Source: an uncultured Lachnospiraceae bacterium
GTDB lineage: Bacteria; Bacillota; Clostridia; Lachnospirales; Lachnospiraceae
Assembly (NCBI GenBank): GCA_910585765.1
Contig: CAJUES010000003.1
Span: 1 to 64,000, forward strand
Reading direction: 5' to 3'
Length of the DNA stretch: 64,000 nt
In this document: piece by piece, positions 34,749 through 42,748 of the stretch
Numbering within the stretch: the first letter of the stretch is position 1
Layout of the letters: every line of letters starts with the position of its first letter
Translations under genes and position numbers: made by a program
The notes under the pieces: generated by a model
Seen by the model: only the letters and a program-made list of their open reading frames with translations
What the model was told of the DNA's origin: nothing
Database searches by the model: none

Positions 34749-35354
34749 ATGAACGAAAAATTTTTTGACCTTGCAAGGGAGAAACAGGACCGCATGATCA
34801 ACGGTGCGGTCGAGGTGTTTGCCAAGAACGGGTACAAGCACGCCAGTACGGATGATATGGTGAAGGCGGTCGGTGTCAGCAAGGGACTCTGGTTCCACTA
34901 TTTTGGCTCCAAGGAGGGTATCTACGTCTTTGTGTATGACTATTGCGTCAAGTATATGCTATTGGAGCTGTCAACAATGGTGGACGAAAACGAAAAGGAT
35001 TATTTTGAGCTGATCAGACAGATTGCCCTGGCAAAGACAAAGGTCGGAAAAAGTTATCCATATCTCACTATTTTTCTGGAGGAGGCAGCGCACGAGACAG
35101 AGCAGGAGCCGGTCAGGAAGACAGCCGGGGCGAGGCAGAGCTATGAGGAGCGGATGGGCGCACTCCTCAGGTCTGCCGAGATCGGGACTGTCTCCGACAA
35201 GGCGAGGCGGGAGCGCATCAAGAAGATGATCGATTACTGTATCAGCAGTATCATACGGGAGCGGACAATGGAGGCGGCAGACTCTGAGGCGGTATTCAGG
35301 GAGATCAAGGCATATATAGAACTGGTCAGGGACATGACCTTGAATCTCTCCTGA
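34749..35354 (+). CDS. TetR/AcrR family transcriptional regulator
   Basis: About 201 residues. The N-terminal helix-turn-helix reads IINGAVEVFAKNGY-like (here MINGAVEVFAKNGYKHASTDDMVKAVGVSKG in pieces), then LWFHYFGSKEGIYVFVYDY, the TetR signature. The ligand domain is not typed. AAGGAGG lies five bases before the ATG at 34749, so the frame upstream from 34710 is leader. It is divergent from the acidic-repeat gene across a 187-base gap, so autoregulation or control of that gene is plausible but unproven. Confidence 0.9.
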   Translation: MNEKFFDLAREKQDRMINGAVEVFAKNGYKHASTDDMVKAVGVSKGLWFHYFGSKEGIYVFVYDYCVKYMLLELSTMVDENEKDYFELIRQIALAKTKVGKSYPYLTIFLEEAAHETEQEPVRKTAGARQSYEERMGALLRSAEIGTVSDKARRERIKKMIDYCISSIIRERTMEAADSEAVFREIKAYIELVRDMTLNLS

Positions 35355-35366
35355 AATAAATAGGGA

Positions 35367-36128
35367 CTACTTTTTCTGCTGGTATACCGGGGCGGCGGGA
35401 TAGCCGCCCTTTAGCTTCTGCATGCCGCGCTGAACAGCGTCCTTTGAATTTTTCCAGTCGGCATCCGCATTTTTGTAGTCAAATTTCTCGACCATCCAGC
35501 TCACGTCCTCCCCGATGCGTTCCAGATTTGCCGCCATCAGAGGAAATACCGTGGCAAAGAACGCGTCGCACTGCTTCTGGTTCAGCTTTTCCACCGCACA
35601 CTGGCACAGGTCGCCGAAGTGTACGAGACAGAATCCTTTGCTGCTTTCCAGTTTCTTAACGAAATCAGCGTCCTTCCTGTACATGTAGAAGAAGGTGTCC
35701 AGATAGCGCGCATAGGTGTCCTCATACTGGCGGCAGATGTAGCAGGAGCGCTGTTTCTCGTACGCCCACGCCGTCATGGTGTTGTTGACTTCCCTGGAGC
35801 GTTTCAGGCGGTCCACAAAGGAGAGTTTTGCGGGTTTGAATCGCTTGACTTCGCTGCCAAATTCGCTGTTGATCTTCTGGTAATGGGTCTTTAGGATCCA
35901 GGCATTTCCGAGGGTGTTTCCATACTGGAACATTTTCAGGAAGTGATAGCGGCAGAAACCCTCCGCGTCTGTGAGGTCACGGATGTCGCTCTCCATGTAC
36001 GAGGAACCAGAGCCCAGCGTGAAGTCGAGCAGATCCTGTTCCAGCTTCTGTTCGATGAAGCAGAAGGGACATTCGTCGTCTGCGGCGAAGGCGTCATTTA
36101 AGGGGATGGTATAAAGCTGTTCTTTCAT
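35367..36128 (-). CDS. DUF6062-like cysteine-rich protein
   Basis: 253 residues. I recognise it as a Lachnospiraceae-type protein resembling the DUF6062 family, with no known function. It contains two similar modules: ECPFC followed about 35 residues later by GFCRYHF, then SCYIC followed by GFCLVHF. Four Cys/His per module suggests two bound metal ions, perhaps zinc. The rest is alpha-helical with no membrane segment. AAAGGAG precedes the ATG by ten bases. Its 3' end converges on the TetR gene with 12 bases between stops. Confidence 0.75.
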   Translation of the reverse strand: MKEQLYTIPLNDAFAADDECPFCFIEQKLEQDLLDFTLGSGSSYMESDIRDLTDAEGFCRYHFLKMFQYGNTLGNAWILKTHYQKINSEFGSEVKRFKPAKLSFVDRLKRSREVNNTMTAWAYEKQRSCYICRQYEDTYARYLDTFFYMYRKDADFVKKLESSKGFCLVHFGDLCQCAVEKLNQKQCDAFFATVFPLMAANLERIGEDVSWMVEKFDYKNADADWKNSKDAVQRGMQKLKGGYPAAPVYQQKK

Positions 36129-36401
36129 GATCGTGATTCTCCTTTTTGTTGTTGTAAGGATCTGTACATGTTATTTCAGGACAGTTCCCAGATCCATTTT
36201 AACATATTTCACGAAAAAATTTTATAAAATTTCATAAAAATGTATATAATTGTCAAAAAGTGTGTTAAGATAAATATAAAACATAGAACGATCATTGAGA
36301 CAGATCGCAGGCCGTCCGGAAATGGCACAGGTGTCATGACAGGGGGATATACGGACAGCTGAGACCGGATCATCGTTTTGATGGATAAAGGGAGGGATTG
36401 T

Positions 36402-37313
36402 ATGAGTAAATTTATGGTTGCAGGTTTTGTGCAGATGGAGACGATCGTAAAGGTCGAGGGACTGCCGGTTCCGTACAAGCAGTTCGAGAGCATACCGGAT
36501 CTGGTCGATACCGAGATCGGCGGGACAGGGTTCAACGAGGCGATGGCGCTGAAGTGGCTCGGCGACGAGGTGGACTTCATGAGTATGGTGGCGAGGAATA
36601 TGTCAAGACACCAGATCGACGCCTACCTCAAGAGGAACGATGTGGATCTGAGCATGAATTATGTGCTGCCGATGCTTGACGGTATGCCTACTTCGGTGAT
36701 CCTCTACTGCAAGGGAAAGAAACAGACTTTTGAGGATGTCAAGGACATCAGACATGTAGAATATGATTTTGGGCTGTTGGAGAGCCGGATCCAGGATAAG
36801 GATATGGTGCTGATGTCCAACTGCAATTTCTGCAGGCCGATCATAGGTCTCGCCAAAAAGTATCAGAAGCCCATAGCTGTCAATGTGCGCAGCATGAGGG
36901 CGGAGAAGATCGCAAACAAGGAAGATTTCCTGGCGGCGGCAAACATCCTGTACATCAGCGATGACGACCTTGAGAGCGACCACTATGACTGCATTCAGGA
37001 GTGTAAGGAGAAGTACGATCCCGAGATCGTTATCATGGGGATCGGCGACAAGGGTGTGATCCTCTACAACAAGAAGGACAACAGCGTTCTCGAGTACAAA
37101 CCGGTCAAGACCAACGAGATCGTCAACACGATCGGCGCAGGAAACGCGCTGTTCTCCTCTTTTCTGCACTATTATGCCAAGACGCAGGATGCGAAGGAGG
37201 CGATCAAAAACGCGCTGCTGTTTGCGTCGTACAAGATCGGGTTTGTGGGAACCTCCAACGGGTTTATGACGGAGGAACAGATCGAACAGTGGAAAAAACT
37301 GATATGGCAATAA
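36402..37313 (+). CDS. PfkB-fold protein with altered active site
   Basis: About 303 residues. Fold of ribokinase-family sugar or nucleoside kinases: an early EIGGTGFNEAMALKWLG (substrate Gly-Gly motif), a central beta-alpha domain, and the C-terminal motif region. The signature DTxGAGD reads NTIGAGN here (242-248), so both the first Asp and the catalytic base Asp are Asn. Phosphotransfer would be expected to be weak or absent unless another residue serves. GGGAGGG lies seven bases before the start at 36402. It is monocistronic with a terminator downstream, and no sugar transporter or regulator is adjacent. Confidence 0.82.
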   Translation: MSKFMVAGFVQMETIVKVEGLPVPYKQFESIPDLVDTEIGGTGFNEAMALKWLGDEVDFMSMVARNMSRHQIDAYLKRNDVDLSMNYVLPMLDGMPTSVILYCKGKKQTFEDVKDIRHVEYDFGLLESRIQDKDMVLMSNCNFCRPIIGLAKKYQKPIAVNVRSMRAEKIANKEDFLAAANILYISDDDLESDHYDCIQECKEKYDPEIVIMGIGDKGVILYNKKDNSVLEYKPVKTNEIVNTIGAGNALFSSFLHYYAKTQDAKEAIKNALLFASYKIGFVGTSNGFMTEEQIEQWKKLIWQ

Positions 37314-37343
37314 AAAATGTGCGCCCTGCGGCGCACATTTTTG
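37313..37343. terminator. Bidirectional terminator between convergent genes
   Basis: Perfect 13-base-pair stem AAAAATGTGCGCC/GGCGCACATTTTT with a CTGC loop. A and T runs on both flanks let it serve the PfkB-like gene (plus) and the membrane protein gene (minus). Confidence 0.88.
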
Positions 37344-37349
37344 CTGTGT

Positions 37350-38054
37350 CTATTCCATATAGATATATCTCAGAAACGCGATGGCATTGTCCATGCTGTT
37401 GGAGTTTATGGCAAACCCCAGGACAGGTTCCATGCCGACATAGTAATAGTACTGATTCAGCTTCGGGGAGTCGGTCACATAGATGCCCACCGGGATCCGC
37501 TCTGCGCTCTCGCCGGACTCGGCGTAGTAGAGCCTGTCCGCAAACTGTGCGAGCAGGTCGTCCGGGAGGACGGTCGTGATGTCGTGGAGACATTCGCTCC
37601 TGGCGAAGTAGTCAAGGGTGGCTGCATCGCCCACAATGACATCGAGCTCGCCGGTTGAGATGACCGCCATCGATTTCTCGAGGCTCATATACATCTCATA
37701 ATCATTTCCGTCGGGGGCATAGTTCATCGTCGCATCGATGTATGCCTCGTGCTTTTTGGTGTCTATGCTCATATGTTCGACAAAACCGTCGATCAATTCC
37801 GTGTTGGAGGAATCGCCGGTGTCATTGTAGAAAAAAGCTGCAAAGGCAGTGTCGGATGGGGCGGTCAGTATCGAGTACGCCAGATAGATCACAAAGGCGG
37901 CGGCGACGGCGACGGCGATCGTTGTTTTCAGATAATATTCTTTGAAGTATGCAGCCTTTTCACTGAACGGTGCGTCCTTTAGCTTGGCATTCTGTTCCCG
38001 TATCTCGTCGTGCATTGAGTTGTTTTTGTCCCGGTTTTTGTTGTAGACTTCCAT
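37350..38054 (-). CDS. Membrane-anchored protein with a binding-protein-like outer domain
   Basis: About 234 residues. A Lys/Glu-rich cytoplasmic segment of about 40 residues precedes one membrane segment (IAVAVAAAFVIYLAYSIL). The outer part contains ISTGELDVIVGDAATLDYFA and LHDITTVLPDDLL. These resemble the hinge and lobe of solute-binding proteins, but the domain is short. GGAGGG lies before the ATG at 38054. It is divergent from the following gene. The function is unknown. A substrate-sensing or assembly role is only a guess. Confidence 0.65.
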   Translation of the reverse strand: MEVYNKNRDKNNSMHDEIREQNAKLKDAPFSEKAAYFKEYYLKTTIAVAVAAAFVIYLAYSILTAPSDTAFAAFFYNDTGDSSNTELIDGFVEHMSIDTKKHEAYIDATMNYAPDGNDYEMYMSLEKSMAVISTGELDVIVGDAATLDYFARSECLHDITTVLPDDLLAQFADRLYYAESGESAERIPVGIYVTDSPKLNQYYYYVGMEPVLGFAINSNSMDNAIAFLRYIYME

Positions 38055-38273
38055 GATGATCCCTCCATCAGCCTGATCGATCGCGATTTTTGTCATTCTG
38101 CGCGCATTGCAGAACGATTACAAACTATCATATATGGAAATGCGGGTGTCTGTCAATCAACTTACTATTAATTTTTTCTAAATCTTGCAGATTAGATTGA
38201 ATTGTTCCGTCATATGAGATATGATTGAACTATCATATTAAGTGTTAATAAGAATTAAGGAAGGTATCGCATT

Positions 38274-38774
38274 ATGAACGAAAGCTACAAGGAACTGCTG
38301 GTGAAGAAGGACAGAGGGATCAAGGAGACACTCATCAGGTTTTTGAGTCTGCTCCCCACGGTTTTTCTCGGATTTTTGACTTTTGTGACTGGAAATATGA
38401 TATTTTTTATTATAGTGATCGCACTCGGCGTGCTTGATTACTTTGTGTTTCAGTGGACAGATATCGAGTACGAGTATCTCTATCTGGACAAGGAGATCTC
38501 GGTGGACAAGATCATGGCAAAGACGAGGAGGAAGAGGGTCACGACGCTCAGCGTGGAAAAGGTCGAGATCATGGCGCCTGAGAAGTCCCATCAGCTCGAT
38601 TCCTACAGAAACCGCCAGACAAAGGTGACGGATCTGAGCGCCGGGCATGACCTGCCCGATCAGAAGCTCTACTGGATATTCTACGAGGGTAATCAGAGGA
38701 TCTTGATGAACCTCACAGAGGATTTTGCCAGGACGATCAAGGGAATCGCGCCGAGAAAAGTTTTTACGGAGTAA
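38274..38774 (+). CDS. DUF6106-like small membrane protein
   Basis: 166 residues. Two hydrophobic segments form a hairpin (LIRFLSLLPTVFLGFLTFV and MIFFIIVIALGVLDYFVF), then a cytoplasmic beta-rich domain resembling bacterial PH-like folds (EYEYLYLDKEISVDKIM, MNLTEDFARTI). It looks like the DUF6106 family of Lachnospiraceae. There is no known function. The start follows AAGGAAGG. It lies directly upstream of guaB but on a separate transcript, given the guaB promoter. Confidence 0.7.
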   Translation: MNESYKELLVKKDRGIKETLIRFLSLLPTVFLGFLTFVTGNMIFFIIVIALGVLDYFVFQWTDIEYEYLYLDKEISVDKIMAKTRRKRVTTLSVEKVEIMAPEKSHQLDSYRNRQTKVTDLSAGHDLPDQKLYWIFYEGNQRILMNLTEDFARTIKGIAPRKVFTE

Positions 38775-38778
38775 ATGC

Positions 38779-38807
38779 TTGACAACCTGTGCTGGCTTTA
38801 GTATAAT
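38779..38807 (+). promoter_or_regulatory. Consensus promoter of guaB
   Basis: TTGACA (38779-38784), 17 bases, TATAAT (38802-38807). A perfect sigma-A match with a 40-base leader too short for a purine riboswitch. Confidence 0.85.
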
Positions 38808-38856
38808 TGTGAAAATATTTTATTAAAAGTTCATTAATTTTACAGGAGGAAGAAAA

Positions 38857-40311
38857 ATGGGTCAGATAATCGGCGAAGGCATCACTTTTGACGACGTACT
38901 ATTAGTACCAAGCTACTCACAGGTAATTCCCAATCAGGTTGACCTGACGACATGGTTGACCAGGAAGATCAAGCTTAATATTCCGATGATGAGCGCAGGA
39001 ATGGATACCGTCACGGAGCACAGGATGGCGATTGCCATGGCGAGACAGGGCGGTATCGGAATCATTCACAAAAACATGTCGATCGAAGCGCAGGCAGAGG
39101 AAGTAGACAAAGTAAAACGTTCTGAGAACGGTGTCATCACAGATCCTTTTTCACTCACTCCGGAGCATACACTCGGCGATGCAGATGCCCTGATGGCAAA
39201 ATTCCGGATTTCAGGGGTGCCGATCACGGAGGGCAGGAAGCTCGTCGGCATCATCACCAATCGCGATCTGAAATTCGAGACAGATTACTCCAAAAAAATA
39301 AAGGAATCCATGACCTCGGAAGGGCTGATCACAGCGAAGGAGGGCATTACGCTCGAGGAGGCAAAGAGAGTTCTCGCAGATGCGAGGAAGGAGAAGCTTC
39401 CTATTGTAGACGATCACTACAACCTAAAGGGACTGATCACGATCAAGGATATCGAGAAGACGATCAAGTATCCGCTGGCGGCAAAGGATGAGCAGGGACG
39501 GCTGCTGTGCGGCGCAGGTGTCGGCATCACGGCAAATGTTCTTGAGCGTGTGGAGGCGCTCGTGGCGGCAAAGGTAGACGTCATCGTGCTCGACAGCGCA
39601 CATGGGCATTCCGAGAATGTCCTGAAATGCCTCAGGATGATCAAGGAAGCCTACCCTGATGTGCAGGTCATCGCGGGAAATGTCGCTACAGGTGACGGGA
39701 CGAGGGCGCTGATCGAGGCTGGTGCCGACGCTGTGAAAGTGGGGATCGGGCCTGGATCGATCTGCACGACGCGCGTTGTCGCGGGGATCGGCGTGCCGCA
39801 GATCACGGCGATCATGGACGCCTACGCAGTGGCGAAAGAGTACGGCATCCCGATCATCGCGGACGGCGGTATCAAGTACTCCGGCGACATGACAAAGGCG
39901 ATCGCGGCGGGCGGTAACGTCTGCATGATGGGCAGTATCTTTGCGGGATGCGAGGAGAGCCCGGGAACATTTGAGTTATTCCAGGGGAGAAAATACAAGG
40001 TGTACAGGGGCATGGGCTCGATCGCAGCCATGGAGAACGGAAGCAAGGACCGTTATTTCCAGTCAGATGCCAAGAAGCTTGTCCCGGAGGGCGTTGAGGG
40101 ACGAGTTGCCTACAAGGGAAATGTGGAGGATACCGTGTACCAGCTGATGGGAGGTCTCCGCTCCGGCATGGGATATTGTGGTACACAGACGATCGAGGAA
40201 CTGAAAAACAACGGCAAATTTGTAAAGATTTCCGCAGCAGCCCTCAGGGAGAGTCATCCGCATGACATCCATATTACAAAGGAGGCACCCAATTACAGTG
40301 TCGAGGAATAA
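38857..40311 (+). CDS. guaB: IMP dehydrogenase
   Basis: 484 residues. NAD-dependent oxidation of IMP to XMP, the committed step of GMP synthesis. TFDDVLLVPSYS begins the barrel. Two CBS domains (about 95-205) interrupt it. GVGITANVLER, DSAHGHS and GPGSICTTRVV (catalytic Cys near 305) are all present, as is the flap RGMGSIAAM. A GGAGGAAG site lies seven bases before the ATG. Confidence 0.96.
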   Translation: MGQIIGEGITFDDVLLVPSYSQVIPNQVDLTTWLTRKIKLNIPMMSAGMDTVTEHRMAIAMARQGGIGIIHKNMSIEAQAEEVDKVKRSENGVITDPFSLTPEHTLGDADALMAKFRISGVPITEGRKLVGIITNRDLKFETDYSKKIKESMTSEGLITAKEGITLEEAKRVLADARKEKLPIVDDHYNLKGLITIKDIEKTIKYPLAAKDEQGRLLCGAGVGITANVLERVEALVAAKVDVIVLDSAHGHSENVLKCLRMIKEAYPDVQVIAGNVATGDGTRALIEAGADAVKVGIGPGSICTTRVVAGIGVPQITAIMDAYAVAKEYGIPIIADGGIKYSGDMTKAIAAGGNVCMMGSIFAGCEESPGTFELFQGRKYKVYRGMGSIAAMENGSKDRYFQSDAKKLVPEGVEGRVAYKGNVEDTVYQLMGGLRSGMGYCGTQTIEELKNNGKFVKISAAALRESHPHDIHITKEAPNYSVEE

Positions 40312-40352
40312 TTTCGCCATGAGCAATATTCAATGAGTTATTTCGCAATGAG

Positions 40353-40379
40353 CGCTGTCACCACCTTGTGACAGCGTTT
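40353..40379 (+). terminator. Terminator after guaB
   Basis: Perfect nine-base-pair stem CGCTGTCAC/GTGACAGCG with a CACCTT loop, then TTT. The T tail is short. Confidence 0.65.
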
Positions 40380-40402
40380 CCTTATGTGTTGGAGAAAATA
40401 AA

Positions 40403-40876
40403 ATGCTTTTTTATACAAAGTATCGTCTCTACGATGAGGGAATCGAGATCATGATCCCTTCGGACATAGAACCGGCAGACTCCTTTGTGCCGTCGCAGAA
40501 CAGCTGGCTGTCAAGGGACAAAAAGACAGTGATCAACGTGACGAGGGGCGGGGAGGATCTGACGGAAAAGAATCTGAACAACAGGCTGAACGAATACTAC
40601 AAGTGTTTTTGCAAGGATGTCAGCCACTTTGCGTGCGAGCGGATCTCCAGACGCACGATAAACGGAAGGATCTACGGGGAAATCGAGTATTTGTCGCATG
40701 TGACGGGCTACTGTTTTTACAATATTTTCCTGCTGGGAAGCTATATGGACAGGGAGCTTGTTGTGACGATACAATGTACGGAGAGCAGTCGGGAGGAGAA
40801 TGCACATATTTTTGAAAATATATCGGATTCGATCAGGATATTGAGAAGACACGAGGAGGATACGGAGGACGGATGA
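40403..40876 (+). CDS. Hypothetical protein paired with an FHA gene
   Basis: 157 residues, unrecognised. No signal peptide or membrane segment. It opens MLFYTKYRLYDEGIEIMIPSD, then has an alternating strand/helix pattern ending in a charged tail (RRHEEDTEDG). A family resemblance to small proteins that measure or shield surface structures cannot be judged by eye. Its stop is one base before the FHA gene start, so the two are co-translated and likely to work together. Confidence 0.6.
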   Translation: MLFYTKYRLYDEGIEIMIPSDIEPADSFVPSQNSWLSRDKKTVINVTRGGEDLTEKNLNNRLNEYYKCFCKDVSHFACERISRRTINGRIYGEIEYLSHVTGYCFYNIFLLGSYMDRELVVTIQCTESSREENAHIFENISDSIRILRRHEEDTEDG

Positions 40877-40877
40877 C

Positions 40878-41786
40878 ATGCTGGTAAAGGCGAAGGAGAA
40901 GCAGATTTCCTTTCTGTTTCAGGAGCAGGATCCTTTTTTTGAGATCGGTTTTCGGGTGCTGGAGCAGGAGCAGATCCCGCAGATGCTCCCCTGTCAGAGA
41001 AGACAGCAAAACGGCAGGGAGAAGCTTGTATTTAAGGCAGAGCGGCAGGATCTGGCACCGCTTGCGGACATCGTGCCCGAACTCGGGGAGGAGGCGCTGG
41101 TCAGTCTGCTGTGTGGAATGATAGCACTCAACATGGAGGTCGAGAAAAACGGTTTCCTGAAGAAAGAGTGCATCTGGTACAGGTATGACGATCTCTATTA
41201 TGACAGGGCGGGCGGCTGTGTCATGACAGCGATCCTCCCGGTCACGGGGGATCTGAGGTATGCGGACGGCATGAGCTGGTATGACTGCTTTGAGAAGACA
41301 ATGACCCGCATCGCGGCATGCCTGCCATACACGAAGATGCTGTATGTCAGAAAGCTTGCGCAGATGCTCAGGATGGGAAAGCTTGCGCAGGAGGATGCGC
41401 TGGAGGAACTTTCCCGGCTCGGCGGTATCGCCGCGGAGACGAGAAAGTGTGGATCTGAGAGCAGGCGCGACAAGGTGTTGGGGCTTCTCTATCGGGGAAA
41501 AGGCAGGGAACTTGTATTTCATGTGGAGGGTGATGATTTTCTGATCGGCAGGGATGACGGATCTGCGGACGGGGTCATCACATTGGAATTTTCGAGGGCG
41601 GTCAGCAGGCGGCACTGTCTGATCACAAGGATGAACAACAAATATTTTGTGCAGGATCTAAAGAGCGTGAACCACACGCTGGTGAACGGTATCATGATAC
41701 CGCCGTACGAACTCACGGAGTTGGAGAACAACGATATCCTGAGTGTGGCGGACATAGAGTTCCGCGTGACGGTCAGCGAACGGTAA
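40878..41786 (+). CDS. FHA-domain protein (DUF6382-like N terminus)
   Basis: 302 residues. The C-terminal 90 residues are a forkhead-associated domain that binds phosphothreonine: FLIGRDDGSADGVI, the conserved SRRHCLIT, and a strand with VNGIMIPPYEL. The N-terminal about 190 residues resemble the DUF6382 region found before FHA domains in Clostridia. A phosphothreonine partner would require a Ser/Thr kinase encoded elsewhere. The preceding gene is one base away. The following gene starts inside its last codons in another frame, but its better start is 60 bases later. Confidence 0.75.
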   Translation: MLVKAKEKQISFLFQEQDPFFEIGFRVLEQEQIPQMLPCQRRQQNGREKLVFKAERQDLAPLADIVPELGEEALVSLLCGMIALNMEVEKNGFLKKECIWYRYDDLYYDRAGGCVMTAILPVTGDLRYADGMSWYDCFEKTMTRIAACLPYTKMLYVRKLAQMLRMGKLAQEDALEELSRLGGIAAETRKCGSESRRDKVLGLLYRGKGRELVFHVEGDDFLIGRDDGSADGVITLEFSRAVSRRHCLITRMNNKYFVQDLKSVNHTLVNGIMIPPYELTELENNDILSVADIEFRVTVSER

Positions 41787-41845
41787 TGTTGTGGAACAGA
41801 GTAAGGTATGGAAGGGATTTAGGTATAGAAGGGATTGGTATTGAA

Positions 41846-42418
41846 ATGAAAGATACGGTAGAGATCAGATGGCATGGGCGCGGCGGTCAGGGAGCAAAGA
41901 CGGCGGCGCTCCTGCTGGCGGACGTGGCGTTTAAAACAGGCAAATATGTACAGGGATTCCCGGAATACGGACCGGAGAGGATGGGGGCGCCGATCACGGC
42001 GTACAACCGGATCAGCAGCAGTCCGATCACGGTCCACTCCAACATCTATGAGCCTGATTATGTGGTGGTCGTGGATGAGAGCCTGCTCGACAGTATCGAT
42101 GTGACGAGGGGGCTGAGCCCTGAGGGGGCAGTCATCATCAATTCCACGCGCAGCAGGGACGAGATCGAGGAGCATCTGCACGGATATCAGGGGGCGGTTT
42201 ACCTGGTCGACGCAAAGGCGATCTCCATAAAGGCGCTCGGGAAAAACTATCCCAACTCACCGATGCTTGCGGCTGCAGTGGCAGTGTCAAAAGTCATGGA
42301 GCGCGGGGAGTTCCTCAGGGAGATGAGTGCTTCCTTTCAGCACAAGTTTGCAAAGAAGCCGGAGGTGATCGACGGAAACATGATGGCGCTGGAGATGGCA
42401 TTTGACGCGGTGAAGTAA
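41846..42418 (+). CDS. porG: Pyruvate:ferredoxin oxidoreductase gamma subunit
   Basis: About 190 residues. Gamma subunit of the four-subunit 2-oxoacid oxidoreductases. The opening IRWHGRGGQGAKTAALLLADVA and GPERMGAPITAYNRI are family hallmarks. The start at 41846 was chosen because the preceding codons read as a non-conserved leader, though the ribosome site is weak (GAAGGG 14 bases upstream). First of porG-porD-porA-porB, which together decarboxylate pyruvate to acetyl-CoA and CO2 and reduce ferredoxin. Confidence 0.88.
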   Translation: MKDTVEIRWHGRGGQGAKTAALLLADVAFKTGKYVQGFPEYGPERMGAPITAYNRISSSPITVHSNIYEPDYVVVVDESLLDSIDVTRGLSPEGAVIINSTRSRDEIEEHLHGYQGAVYLVDAKAISIKALGKNYPNSPMLAAAVAVSKVMERGEFLREMSASFQHKFAKKPEVIDGNMMALEMAFDAVK

Positions 42419-42439
42419 AAGGTGATAAGGAGAGTTATT

Positions 42440-42748
42440 ATGGCGAACGGAAAAATATATGACAGGATCAATGAACAGAGTCCATGGCAGGATATCACGG
42501 AGGGCAACAAGATTTTTGAGGCGGCTACCTCAAAAGATTTCTGTACGGGCGAATGGCGGACGGCGACACCCGTGTGGAGTCAGGAGAAGTGCAAGCAGTG
42601 CCTTCTGTGCACGCCGGTGTGCCCGGATTCGTCCATCCCGGTCACTGCGGGAAAGAGAGAAGATTTTGACTACGATCACTGCAAGGGCTGCGGCATCTGT
42701 GCCAGGGTTTGCCCGTTTGGGGCGATCAGCATGAGGGAGGGTAAATAA
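42440..42748 (+). CDS. porD: Pyruvate:ferredoxin oxidoreductase delta subunit (ferredoxin)
   Basis: About 102 residues. Two 4Fe-4S clusters are bound by CKQCLLCTPVCP and CKGCGICARVCP. Passes electrons from the thiamine-pyrophosphate site to external ferredoxin. AAGGAGA precedes the ATG at 42440. Its stop TAA is followed at once by the porA start. Confidence 0.92.
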   Translation: MANGKIYDRINEQSPWQDITEGNKIFEAATSKDFCTGEWRTATPVWSQEKCKQCLLCTPVCPDSSIPVTAGKREDFDYDHCKGCGICARVCPFGAISMREGK

